From: Sipunculus nudus
Lineage: Eukaryota; Annelida; Sipuncula; Golfingiida; Sipunculidae
DNA: 64,000 nt
Direction: 5' to 3'
NCBI GenBank assembly: GCA_026874595.1
Contig: CM049306.1
Location: 104,917,142-104,981,141, forward strand
The notes under the pieces are model-generated. The model was not told the DNA's origin and ran no database searches. It worked only from the letters and a program-made list of their open reading frames with translations. This document shows, piece by piece, positions 23,201 to 36,900 of the stretch. The position numbers were made by a program, and so were the translations under genes. Each line of letters opens with the position of its first letter. The first letter of the stretch is position 1.

Positions 23201-26200
23201 ATTGGGACTGATAATCTGTACCTGCTACACAAGTTTGGTGGCGCCACCTAAAATATCTGATTTTTAATGAATTTTTATCGGATTTTTCAACTTTGGGCTT
23301 GTGAGCGGAATATCTCTAAAAGGTTTCACCGTAGGAATTTTATTTTTTCGGTGAAGATGTATATTGACAAAATCTCGGTCAAGTTCGAAGATGGGTGACC
23401 TTGACCTATTTTTCTACGTTTTAGAGCTGATTATAGAAAAAACATTTAGAAGCTTATTTCTCAGGAACCATTGGATAGATTTTCACAATACTTACTATGA
23501 TCATAGGGACTGATGGTCTGTAACTGCTGCACAAGTTCGGGGGCGCCACCTGCAATTTCTGATTTCTTATTGAATTTTCTTGGATTTTTCAACTTTGGCC
23601 TTGTGAGCGGGATATCTCTAAAAGGATTCACAATAGGAATTTTATTTCTTTGGTGAAGATGTATATCAACAAAAATCTCGTTCATGTTTGAAGATGGGTG
23701 ACCTTGACCTACTTTTGAAGGTCACAGAGCTTATAATAGAATAAAACTTAAAAGCTTATTTTTCAGGAAGCATTTGGTGGATTGTTATGAATCATGGTAC
23801 ATACCTCTCCATTATAAATTTATAAGTGAGACATGTACAGATATACATCCATGTGAGAACAGATATTTAGTACTTGTTACTGTTACCACCTCTAAACACT
23901 GTTCTTTTGGCTGAGGGCTTTTGTCAGCTTCTGCTGATATTCTAGTTTCTTCTGGCGTCCGCCATGATGGAGGTGTAATCACGCTCTGCATGATTCGTCC
24001 ACTGTTTTGGTTTGTACAGTCAGGTTTGCCAACTGAACTGTAAGTTGTGTTTCTTTTTTTCCTTCCCGCCATGGAGAACCCATCCATTCCCACCTGTGAC
24101 GTTACCTCCCCGGTAGTTTCTACCGTTAAATCTTTACTATCACTTTCACGTAATACGATTTTGAGTAAACTCTCAAGGTTTTGCTCTTCACTGATGTTGG
24201 ATCTAGACGATACGTCTAGACCCGAGTCCATTTCGTCCGGTGGCCTCCCCAGCTCCCCCAGTTCTTTCACCTCGGCCACTGTCCTCCCCTCCGGCCCCTC
24301 GCCGGCTTCCTTCCTTGTCATTCGAGCCGGCTGGTGCTGTCACGCTGGATACCCCGGGAGTTCCTGGAGCTGAGGTAGGTAATTCCGGCCCTCCTGCTTC
24401 CACTTCATTTCAGCCTCCCTCGCTTCCTGTGACTCTGGCTGCTCTGGCGGGCCATTCTGCGATCCCTGGCCGGCCAGCCAACTCTTTATTTCAGACTCCA
24501 GCTGCTGTTCCGTCAGCTGACCCGGTTCCTGTGGCTTCTTGGCTCGTTCCTGCGGCTAGACGACCCTCTTTTTTTTTCAGCCTCCGGTCGTTCCGGCTCC
24601 ACGGGTTTCCCTTGCTCCCCCTTGCAGGGGTTCTCAGGCGTTGCCTTCCTCTTCAGCTGCCGATCCCGCCCTGGCTACCGACCAGTGGTCGGAGATCGCA
24701 CTACAACGCCAGGCTTGGCGTGCGCGCAAATCTGCGCTGCTGGACCTTGTTGCTACCTCCACTCAGGAGGTGCAACCGGACGGTCCTAAGTACGTGGTAT
24801 ATAGCCTCGGACTTCCACGGGGTCAGCGGCCGGTTTCTATTTGATTCCGGCCACCCTTCAATCGCCTTCCTCCACATCTACCGTGTGTATGGAGTTCACA
24901 GATAACACGGTTGATCTGTTTAGAGAACACCAGGCCGCAGTCTTGGGGTCGCTCTCTACCACTATCGGGGCCACGGTCCCGCCTGGGTCTAATAAGCCGT
25001 GGTCCCCCGGCGCCCTATGGAATTCCAGAGGGTACCAGGTGACCTGTTTTGATCATTTGGTCCCTTTTCCGGATCATCCGGCTATTCCTTCGGCCCCATT
25101 GAGTCCGGGCTCGAACAACCATTCACGGACGGGAAAACCTTATTTTCCTCATCCGCCCCGATATCCGACCGTCAACTGTCTGATTTGGAGGGGCTCGGCC
25201 GTCAGGCGGCAGGGATGGTGAACGACTTGCAGGCTGTCACTAGCCTGCTCGCCATCTCTACGGACCCGACAACGCTGAATGAAATCTGGCAAGCTTCAGC
25301 CCATTAATGTGCTGAACTGCAACAGGTTGTTTGAAGTATTGTTGAAAATTGTATTTTACTGCGCCGTTCGGCCTGTATTCATTCCTTATTTAACTTGAAA
25401 CCGGAACTTACCCAAGCAGAATTGGCTGAGCTTTACTCTCAGCCTTTTACAGGGTCTCTTCTGTTTGGCGGCCACCTTCGACCCCTTTTCGACTGAGCAT
25501 TGGAGCGTTCTGACCGGCAGGCCCGCGGCCCTCTTACCACATCCCGCGGTCCCACCCTTCTAGTACGGCTCCCTCTTCGGCTCATCGCTCCCCAGCTCAG
25601 TCTTCCCGTCCTTCTGGCCATACCAGGCGTTCCCAGCCTTTTCGTGGTCATTCCTCGAGGCGGGGTTCGACCAAGAAATGACTCATTAAGTCCGGTTGGC
25701 GCTCGTCTTAGCGCCCATTTTCTCGCTTGGGCGGGCATTACGTCACATCGTTTAGTTCCAAGCACCATAAAGTTTGGTTTCCGTCTTACATTTTTGCACG
25801 ATCCTCCCGTCACCCTGCACCCGTTCTACACTCCGATCCGGTCAAACATCAAGCTTTGGAGGAGGCCATTTAGTCTATGCTCGACAAGAGGGTGATTTTC
25901 GAGGTTCCTTCTTCAACCAAGGGGTTTTACTCTCGTCTATTTCTAGTTCCCAAGCCGCACTGGAGGTGGCGCCCCATTATACATCTAAAGCGTCTTAATT
26001 TGTTCATCGCCCCGCAGCCTTTTTTGGATGTTCAATATTCATGGGTTCTCCGCGTTATCCGTAGGATGGATTGGGCGTTCAAAATAGACCTTACGGATGC
26101 ATATTTTCACGTCCCAATCCATCCATCATCACAACCGTTTCTTTGGTTTGCCTATCAGAACCGCATTTATCAGTTCCGTGCCCTTCCGTTCGGGATCAGT

Positions 26201-29200
26201 GTGGCCCCCTTGATTTTTTACGATGCTCGTTCACACGGTCACTCGTTACCTACGCTCCCAAGGCATCTCTGTGCTCCCTTATCTGGACGATTGGCTTGTC
26301 CATGCGGCCGATCGCTCTCTCTTACTGACACATCGCTCCCGGGTTCTTGATTTACTACAGAACCTTGGCTTTCTTGTCAGTGTGGAGAAATCCCAGCTCA
26401 CTCCCATCCAGTCCCTGCAGTTTCTTGGTGTGACTCTCGATTTTGTTTGGGACTGCGTCTCTCCCATGCGAATTTGCTCTCAAGCTCAGACGACAGATTC
26501 ATCCCTTTCTCGCGTCTCACTGTGTCGATTCTCGGGCTGCTGCTTCTCTGCACGACACTCTCAACTGGGCCGCCACTTTTGTTCTGTTTGTTCGGCTATA
26601 TCTCCGTCTGGTTCAGTCTCTCCTGAGAAATCACGGCCTTCTCCGTTTGAGCTTGGTTCAACTCACATGGCGGCCCCTTCGTCCCTGGCTGGACCTTCCT
26701 TTTCTCCTTCAGGGAGTTCCTTTTTCTCAGGAGATCGATTGTACGGTATACACCGACACATCTCTCCTCGGTTGGGGTGCCCATATGGCCGATATCCGCA
26801 CCTCGGGGGTCCGGTCCCCGTCGGAAAGTCTCCTTCATATCAATGTCCTCAAACTTCGAGCCGTCTGTTGCGCGATCTCCCGTTGGTCCAACCGCTTACT
26901 AGGCCGTCATACTCGTCATGATCGACAACACCACGGTCTTGGCGTATATAAAGAGGCAGGGCAGTACTTGGTCTCCCTCTCTGATGCAGGAGACCTACCT
27001 ATTGTTCGATCTTTGTATCACGCTCTGGGCCCTGATCCGAGCGTCTCATCTTCCGGGCGTCTCGAACATTCTAGCAGACGCCCTTTCACGTTGCCACGCA
27101 TATCCACCTCCATCGGTAGTCCTTCCGCTCTCCGTACTTCGGTGTCTCTTCACTCGACAGGGGTGTCCGGAAATCGATCCAGTTCGATTTTCCCTCCCCC
27201 CCAGTTCTCGTGCCTCCTCCTCATCCTCCCATTTCATCCTGCAGCTCCCTGGTTTCCCCTGTGGCGCTCGCTTCCCTCCCTACCACCACTTCTTCTACCG
27301 CTCAGGATCGATATCCCGTCGTTCCCCCGAGCACGTCGTCCATTTCTGTCGTGCCCTCTGTGCGCATGTGTACTCTCATCGGACACCTCAAGGATCAGGG
27401 CATTCCAAGTCCGGCTGCTCTCCTTGCTTCGGCTCCCCGTCGCCGTTCTTCGGACCGCATATATGACTCCCGGTGGCGTCTCTTCACCGGTTGGGCGTCT
27501 GCCCATCACTCCTTAAGATCCATCGCTTGCAGCGGTTTTGGATTTCTTCGTTTATTTACTACAGGATAAACATTTATCCTATCCGTCTCTTCGTGGCTAT
27601 CGTGCCGCCCTGCTGTCGGTGCTCCATCCCCTAGGTCACCATCATGTCCTTCATCATCCGTTGGTGACGGATTTTCTCAAGGGGGTACATGCCCGCGTGT
27701 CTCATCCTCGCTACATCGCTCCATCTGGATGTTGTATTACGTCACCTCCACGGACCCCCTTATGAGCCTCTTCGTTCGGCATATCTTCTGCATTTGTCTC
27801 AGAAAACGGTTTTCCTCCTTGCTCTGGCATCTGCCGGTCGCCACTCTGAGCTTCATGCCCTATAGGCTGATTTGAAATTTATGCAATTTGCGGCTGACGG
27901 TTTGTCAGCCACACGGGAATGAGGCGGGGTGGGCGATAATAGGCCCAATAAGGGAAAATTTTCGGTTGGCTTACTCTGGCGTATAAACTTTAACAGAGAA
28001 AATTCTCATTAATACAGAAAAGCTCACAACAGTTTACTAACAAAACCACCATTCACAGGGAGGGAATGGGGGGTTTGATGCTACGGAGGCCAAAGTGCCA
28101 TCTAAATCCAAAGAAGAATTCGTAGATTGCGGGGTAAAAACCTCAGTTGACTCCTGCGAGGAGTATTCTCTAAATAAGGGTAAGTCCTTATATGACTCTT
28201 GCGAGAGTATTTCAATAAGGCCAGGTCCTCTTATGACAAACAGAAGTTTGTTTCTACTGAGGAAAATTCCTCTGTTGACTCCCATGAGAAGTTTGATGAT
28301 AAAAAGGATGTAGATTCCTTAGATGATTCTGAAACAGAGTTTATGACTGACACTGTCAATGCCAGTTCTTTGTTTGATGAGGTTGAGGTAGTAGATTCCT
28401 CTCCTGACTCTGAAATGGAGTTATTTGAGCCATTCATACATGATGGTTTTGTATCACTTTCAAGTGATTTTTCAGATTCTATTAGAATTTTGAGGGACAC
28501 TGGTTCAGGCCAGACTCTCATGTTAGCAAACACTTTGCCATTTTCTGGTAGGTCCTTTACTGGTGCACATGCACTTGTTAATGGTGTGTTTTCAGACAGG
28601 CACACTTCAGTTCCGCTTCACAGTATCCATTTAAAGTCAGATTTGATTTCTGGGAATATTACTGTGGGCATAAGAACTACTTAACCCTTTAAGGGAATTC
28701 AGTTGCTACTAGGCAATGATGTTGCAGGGGATAAAGTACAGCCTGTACCAATAGTGACAGAAAAGCCGTCAATTGATCAGGACACTGATCCAGAAAGTCA
28801 GGAAATTCCTGGTTTGTATCCTTCATGTGCTGTAATTAGATCTATGGCCAAGAAAAACACACATGAGGATAATGGTCCAGATGATAACACTCTGGGAGTC
28901 ACTAGTGACTAGTCTAACGACTCGCCCGTACAGGATGCAGCATTCTCAAGGTCAGAACTTATCGCGGAACAGCATAAGGACCCTGATATTTCATGTTTGT
29001 TTCCGAGGGCAGTTTCTAAGGATGAACTGTAACAGAACCCAGTTTGTTTCTATGTCAAAAATGGAGTGCTTATGCGTAAATGGCGACAACCTGATGTATG
29101 CGCTGATGATGAGTGGGCCATCAAACATCAAATAGTAATGCTCAAAAGCTTTCGCAGTGAAGTTCTAAGCATGGCACATGAGGCTCCTTTGTCTGGCCAT

Positions 29201-30896
29201 TAAGGTATAAATAAAACTTATCAGAAAGTTAGTACACACTTCTATTGGCCTAACCTCAGGAAAGATGTTGTACAATATTGTAAATCATGCCATACATGCC
29301 AGATGGTAGGCAAGCCCAATCAGAGTCCTCCAAAGGCCCCACTTAGGCCTATTCCTGCTTTTGATGAACCATTCAGTAGGATTATTGATGATTGTGTTGG
29401 ACCACTGCCCAAAACAAAATCTGGACATGAATACTTGCTGACAATCATGTGCGCAGCTACCAGGTTCCCTGAGGCAATACCATTGCTCAAAGTTAATGCC
29501 AAAAGTGTTGTCAAAGCTCTGACCAAATTTTTTACAACTTTTGGATTACCAAAATCTGTCCAGTCTGACCAAGGGTCTAATTTTATGTCTAGCTTATTCA
29601 AACAAGTTAAGCTTGAGCTAGGTATAAAACAGTACAGCTCTTCGCCATACCATCCTGAAAGTCAGGGCGCCCTCGATCTTTTTCACCAGACATTAAAAAC
29701 ATGGTCAGGACTTATTACTATGACACACAGAAAGACTGGGATGAAGGAATCCATCTATTGCTGTTTTGCTGTCAGAGAATCCTTTCAAGAGTCCTTGGGT
29801 TTCTGAAATAATTTTCAGACATGGACCTCGAATGGAACTTCCATTGAAACTGCTTAAAGAAAAACTCTTGTGTGAAAATCCTGATTCTCTTAGTTTACTG
29901 CAGTATGTCTCAGACTTTGGCACTAAACTACACAATGCTTGTGAGATTGCAAAGTCATATCTAAAATCTGCACAAAGTAAAATGAAAACAAAGTATTGAT
30001 ACGACACCCGGTCTCCACCATAATGATATGAGACCCGGTCTCCACCATAATGATACATGGGGGGTTGGAGATGTCCCCACCTGTATCACACATGGTTGCG
30101 GATGCGAGTGTCAGCCAATGTTCCAAGACCAGTTTGGTGATAAAAGTCTTTATTCACAGGACAGAGTCTGGGCCAGTCTTTGCTGAGGCCCTGCAGTGCC
30201 CAGCTAGACATGGTCCCTCTCTCTGACTCTCTCTTTCTTTTTCTGAGCGCGCACTACAGATAGTTTAACTACAGAGCTTTCACGTGACACATGAGACGTA
30301 CATATCCATATTTCTGCATTTCGTCATAAAAGCTTAACCTTTTACGATGACCCAAAGTAGGTCACAATTACATCAGAGGTGTAAGTTGACTTTATAAGTT
30401 TTGCCAGATTTTATTGGATGAAAGTATTCTGGAAAATTCCAAGTCTGACCTGACATACGTCCAGTTATAGACTGAACTGCAGTCCTATTTACAGACTCAT
30501 AGAAACATAATCTGCCTGCCTCATCACAGAAACCAATTTAGAGCTAATTTGTGAGAGTACAAGAAGGCTCTACAAACATACTGAATTACCATTAGATACT
30601 TGGTCATCTGATGACCATTAATAATTCTTTGGCTCTGTCTGAATATCAGAACAGACTGAAACCATAATTGATCTTTATTGTTTCTGAATAATTTTAGATC
30701 TAAAATATTGAAATATTGAAATTTTTCCTTTAAATATATGTCAAGTCACATATACACCATTTCATACTCCATAACATATCCCTCTGGCATTCAGAATGAG
30801 GCTCTGGCCTCATTGGCTAAGGCGGAGAAAAATTAGTTATCTCATGAAGGATAACCGGAATGTAGGTGACAGAAATACATATGTGTAAAGATCAAG

Positions 30897-30946
<50 letters not shown>

Positions 30947-33900
30947 GGCTGTTGAGAGTTAAGTATTACATCACTGATGTGTGTTGTAATGGAATTACAC
31001 ATATCAATATAAATGTGGAAACATTAACATGTCACACTTCCAGATGTAACAGTGTAAGGAATAAGGTAGTGCATGATTTAAATTTTTAGGAGTACAACAA
31101 CAGTGATTAAGCTATCCTAAAAAAGCTGAGAAATAACATCTAAAAAGCTATAGCTACATATATATTCTAAAGACATATTTTTGTTTATTTAATACAATAT
31201 CTAGAAGATAAAATGCTGATTTACAATAAAATCAGGAACAACATTGGAGACTATGATGACATTATTCAATATCCTAATATAAGCATTACAACTTCAGATG
31301 TAAGTATGACACATCTAAGTAGAATCAATAAATATCTTAATGGATATGAGTATAACATCATACACAGATTATACAAGTACAATGCCTACAGTATAAGCAA
31401 TGAAATAATTCAAAGTATGTGAACCATTTGAACAAACAGTAAGGGATGTAACATAAAAATGTTCTGTCGAACAGCAATATGCATTACCAATTATAACAGA
31501 ATTAGCAATGCCTGTAGCTAAACATATATATATAATTCCTATTGAGAAATTGATAATGAATTCCTAATCTGACAAAGTTTATATACTCTTCTGCCTAAGA
31601 GTTTAACATATACATATGTGCATGACTATCTGCTCTGTGTGTTGATCAGTACCAATGATTCAAAATACATCGTGGCTTTCATACTTGCCATTGGGACAAG
31701 TTGACTTGTGAATAATGGAAGGTTGATTTGCTAATCCTTTAGCATAACACAACTGGTGTACCGTACCAGTGGATAAGTACAGGACAGACATGATGTCATT
31801 CCTCACGACAGAGGAATGTGTACATATGTTCCCATTTGTTACCCAAATTCTGTGCATGAACAAGGCGAAATATGTGTGAAAACATTATGATAAATGAAAT
31901 AATTCACTGACAGTTGCAAGTTTTGATGTAGTCCTAGGATTAAGATGGTTACTTTATTGCTATAGCTATTTATGTGTAAGATCAAACATACATCTGTAGA
32001 GTGATGATTTAAATTACGAGTAATGTTAATGATCGAAATCCTTGTCACTCCACATTTTGGTTTATGGGTTATCAGTATCATGGTATTCATGGATGCATGA
32101 CCGGAATGCATTTGCTCATGAAACATGTCTGTCATAGTACACGTAAATGTGAATTCCTATGAGAAGAATTCCTGTGTTAACCTATATATCTTGCCTGGCA
32201 TTTCCAGCTATTAATGAGGTTAACCCAAATCAAACCCTTGTTTGAGGCAATAATGTGACCACAGGTCAGTGCATTATTGACTTTTGGAGTCATCACACTC
32301 CCCAGTTTGTCCAGTTCCCTGTACATTGGGGGACTTCCCAAGGACCCGTGTTTGAGGACCAAACTGTGACAATTGAAAATAAGCATTGTGCGATGCGATT
32401 TACAGAATGTGCTACCATTCCATTAAAATTTATAGCCAAGAGAGCATTTTGATACCTGGTGATTTGGTATGGACCAACACAAGAGAAAATCTCAATATAA
32501 ATGAATGCTAACATGCTGATGGTTTTGCATATTGCTCTACTCTAGGAATTATTGTATTTAAAGCAATACAGTCATTTGTGACATTGCATATTAACATCTT
32601 AGATAGACATTATTATATCAAATCTAACATTGACAGTTCTACACTGTTTAATGTGGTTTTTGTAAGCCTTTTCCTAACCTATCAATTAGATAGAGACATT
32701 AAATTATATCATATTACAATTATGACACAGCAATAAGAGAAAGTTATAGATTACAACATACAAATATTTTTTTTTTACAACATATACATGCAAAATATTC
32801 TGAAATATGCCACAAATTTACATTGGGCATTTAAATTCAGAGTCTCTGGTTTTGTTTTTCATTACCTCAGGAAATCTTGTCTTCTTTGGGTCTTCTGTTG
32901 TCTTCTCTGCGGACTTGGTTGGCTTCTGTTTCTTCCTTGAGTCATGATATGGGAGGTGATGCAGAGGACAGCGACATAACAGCGAGTCTGCTTCTAGTAG
33001 TTGCAGGAATATAGCGAGGAACTTGTTGTGAGATAACACACAGTGCACGTGGTATGGCCATGCCGTAGTATTTTGTTGACATAAGCCAGAAACAGGCTAG
33101 TCCACGATATTTATTTTTTTGGTGTGGCTGGTGAGGAACAATGATGATCTCAGGTTGAGATTTCACAGGACTCTTTGTAGTGAAAAAAGGTCATTTTAGC
33201 AACTTGAAGTCACTGTTAAAGCAATATGCTGATCACAGTGTCCTTTTTGGTTTAAAGATACAGAGAAAGTCTTTAAGCTTCTCGAGCAGAGCCATGAGAA
33301 ACTGCAGCCAAGTTAAAGTTTGAAGAGAGAATTCATAGCAAAGTTTGATACCTTAAGCAGCAAAGATGACATTCTTGATGTTAGGCTGTGATCTGGTACC
33401 TGGGTTGGAGTTCCAATGCAGTTGTGAGATGGGAGACCAGTCAGTAGCACCTGTGGCTGTGAGGGGGGATCTTCATCACTTCAGCTGGCAGCATTGTCGG
33501 TTTTTCTGGTGCTGATGTGCTGGAAGTGAATCCCAGTTCAACCACCAAAATGATACAGGACCCGGTCTCCACCATAATGATACGAGACCTGGTCTCCACC
33601 ATAATGATACGTGGGGGGTTGGGGATGTCCCCACCTGTATCACACATGGTTGCTGATGCGCTTGGCAGACAATGTTCCAAGACCAGTTTGGTGATAAAAG
33701 TCTTAATTCACAGGACAGAGTCTGGGCCAGTCTTTGCTGAGGCCCTGCAGTGCCCAGCTAGACATGGTCCCTCTCTCTGACTTTCTGACTCTCTCTTTCT
33801 TTTTCTGAGCACGCACTACAGATAGTCTTGCTACAGAGCTTTCACGTGACACATGAGATGTACATATCCATATTTCTGCATTTCGTCATAAAAGCTTAAC

Positions 33901-36900
33901 CTTATTGGATGACCCAAAGTAGGTCACAATTACATCAGAGTTATAAGTTGACTTTATAAGTTTTGCCAGATTTTATTGGATGAAAGTATTCTGGAAAATT
34001 CCAAATCTGACCTGACATACATCCAGTTATAGACTGAACTGCAGTCCTATTTACAGACTCGTATAAACATAATCTGCCTGCCTCATCACAGAAACCAATT
34101 TAGAGCTAATTTGTGAGAGTACAATAAGGCTCAACAAACATACTGAATTACCATTAGATACTTGGTCATTTGATGACCATTAATAATTCTTTGGCTCTGT
34201 CTAAATATCAGAACAGACTGAAACCATAATTGATCTTTATTGTTTCTGAATAATTTTAGATCTTAAATATTGAAATATTGAAATTTTCCTTTAAATATAT
34301 GTCAAGTCACATATACACCGTTTCCTACTCCATAACAGTATGACAAATGCACTGTAAGTAGGACGTTTGAGCCTGGTGAAAAGGTCCTTGCCTTACTTCC
34401 CATCCCTGGCAGACCTCTGCAAGCTAGGTATTTTGGTCCTTACATTGTTGACAAGAAAGTCAGTGATTTAAATTACATACTGTTGACACCAGATAGACGT
34501 AAGAAGAAACAACTGTGCCATGTTAACATGTTAAAATCATATTATGACAGAAATAGCACATCAGATGTTGTACAAAATGTTACTGCTGTTAATTGTGTAA
34601 ACACTGACCCTGACCCAGTTAAAGTAGATACTGATTGTAAGTGTGATGTAGACATTCAGTGTGGTACAGTACCATTAAAAAACTCAGACGTGCATAAAAA
34701 CCTGGATGCCAAACTGTAACACCTTACTGCACAACAACAACAAGACCTCAAGAACCTGCTGCGGAATTATGAACATTTGTTTAGTGACATTCCAACACGA
34801 ACTAACATGTTGTGCCAATATGTCGATGTTGGCGAGGCTAGCACAGTCAAGCAACATCCATATAGACTGAATCCAGAAAAGCTAAAGTATCTATAGGATG
34901 AGATTCAATATTTGCTGGACAATGATTTTATTGAACCTAGTAACAGTAACTGGAGTTCACCATGTATTCTTGTGCCAAAACCTGATGGAAGTTACCGTAT
35001 GTGGACAGATTATCGAAAACTGAACTCTTTCAGCAAGACTGACACATTCCCGATTCCGAGGATTGATGATTGTATTGATAGAGTCGGTAGCTCCAGATAT
35101 GTCTTCAAGTTTGACTTGCTAAAAGGATTCTGGCAAGTTCTGCTGACAGATCGAGCGAAAGAAGGGTCCGCATTTGTGATGCGGCAGGGACTGTACCAGT
35201 ATAAAGTTATGCTGTTTGGCGTGAAGAACTCGCCAGCCACTTTCCAGCGCCTCATCCATATGGTTGTCAAGGACATTCAGGGCTGCAACGCATATATTGA
35301 TGACCTTATCATGTACAGCGACACCTGGGAGAAACATCTGCGAATTCTTCGCGACCACTTCGAAAGACTCAGTGAAGCACGTCTGACCGTAAACTTAATG
35401 ATACCTGAGGTTTGTCATGCACAAGTAACATTTTTGGGTCATATTGTAGGGCAGGGTCAGGTAAAACCTGTTGATGCTAAGATAAGTGCTATTTCTGCAA
35501 TTTCCTAGCCCAGAAAACAAAAAGCAAATAATGCATTTTCTTGGTATGGTTGGGTACTACAGAAAGTTTTGTCCAAATTTTTCTGCTGTAGCTAAACCTT
35601 TGACTAATTTGTTAAAGAAGAAACAAAAGTTTGTATGGAGTGTTCAGTGTGAAAATGCATTTAAGAATTTGAAAGCAATTCTGCAAAGTTCACCAGTTTT
35701 AGCAGCTCCAGACTTTTCTGTACCTTTAAAGTTAGTTGTAGATGCTAGTGATACTGCTGCTGGTCCTGTGTTGTTACAAGAAGGCAATGATGGCATAGAT
35801 CATCCAATTTGTTATTTCTCAAGAAGGTTTAATGCAAACCAGAAAAAACTACTCCACTATTGAAAAAGAATGTTTAGCTTTGATTTTGGCGTTGCAACAT
35901 TTTGAAGTATATGTTACTTCATCAGTCAGGCCTATCATTGTCTTCAGTGATCACAATCCCCTCACGTTCATGAACAAGTTTAAGTGTAAAAATCAAAGAT
36001 TGTTGAGATGGAGTTTGTTCCTTCAGGATTACAATCTTGAGATTGTACACATTAAAGGGAAAGACAATGTACTTGCTGATTGCTTATTGAGATGTTTATG
36101 AAATGTTGTAAAAAAGGATGTTTATGTGATGTTGTAAATAAGATAATTTTTTTATATGTTGTAAGGATTTAGTGATAGTGATTGCAAAAAGAAAGTTTTC
36201 CGTGAAAACTTTCTTTTTTCTTACAGGAGGGGGAGTGTTACAGGTGCTCTTTTATTATGTGACACGGGCGTAACTCCTGTTGTGGCACTTGTGTCTGGCC
36301 GCGTAATACATTCTATATTTAATCTGTACTGGTTGAACTCTTGTTGTCATGTTTAGCCTTGGGTTTTCACGCCTGGTCGTGGGTCACCTGATGAGACTGG
36401 TGTGTAGAGATACACAGCGCTGTTTTTCTAGAGAATTTCTTAAATGCGTTTTGTGCAAGATCTTATAGACTGTTTGAGAAATGTAAATTTCTTGGCTTGG
36501 GGTGTGAAGGTATATAAAGGGGCAGTTTTTTAGAACCAGAAGGCAGATCGAGAGAGCAGAGCAGATTCCAGCAGACGCAGAAGCGTGTGTCAGATTCTAG
36601 GACCTTAACCGAAGAATGCGGCAATTATACATTTTCAAAGACTTTCTCATAGATTTTATTCATTTTAGCCTTCAGTTTACTTTCTGGGTTGTTGCAAGAA
36701 CTTTCCACTGGACTGTCAATCTCCGAGAGTTTACATTTAAAGGACTTAACGTTGTGATGGTGTTGGTAGCCAGGTACTGTGCACATACATTATTTTCTCT
36801 GTGATTGTATTGACTTGTTGCTATTCCACTGTTTTACTGTGTAATTGTATTGATTTAGTGTATTGTATTGTTAGGGTTTTTTTAAGAATAAGTTATAGTT

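Larger units (their letters stand above)
24047..27930 (+). mobile_element. Decayed DIRS-type (tyrosine-recombinase) retroelement
   Basis: GC-rich compared with its surroundings, with CpG and CTTCC-rich coding sequence. In order: a proline/serine-rich gag-like region (24047-25500), RT (about 25860-26460), RNase H (about 26740-27100) and a tyrosine-recombinase N-terminal part (about 27400-27880). The RT carries KIDLTDAYFHVPI and YLDDWL, and the RNase H ends HLPGVSNILADALSR; these are hallmarks of the DIRS group. The recombinase is cut off after its first arginine region, so the catalytic HxxR and Tyr are missing. Several frame changes and stops are present. Terminal repeats were not recognised, so the ends are approximate. 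Confidence 0.8.
30777..33550. other. Internal region of the non-autonomous element, no genes
   Basis: About 2.8 kb, AT-rich, with a 48-bp (TA)n run at 30898-30945. Frames of up to 98 codons exist on both strands but none resembles gag, protease, RT or integrase. Replication would depend on proteins from another element. Confidence 0.75.
29997..34337 (-). mobile_element. Non-autonomous LTR element inserted in the gypsy integrase, minus orientation
   Basis: Two direct repeats (29997-30776 and 33551-34337, 780 and 787 bp) flank 2.77 kb without any recognisable gag or pol. A 4-bp duplication GTAT flanks the whole insert (29993-29996 and 34338-34341). The orientation is set by a primer-binding-like site adjoining the right copy: reading the minus strand, TGGTGGTTGAACTGGGATTC begins at 33546, 5 bp inside the LTR. 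A short purine tract (AGAGGGA) adjoins the other copy. The two LTRs look more alike than the two gypsy LTRs, so this is the younger insertion. The host integrase frame resumes directly after it. Confidence 0.85.
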
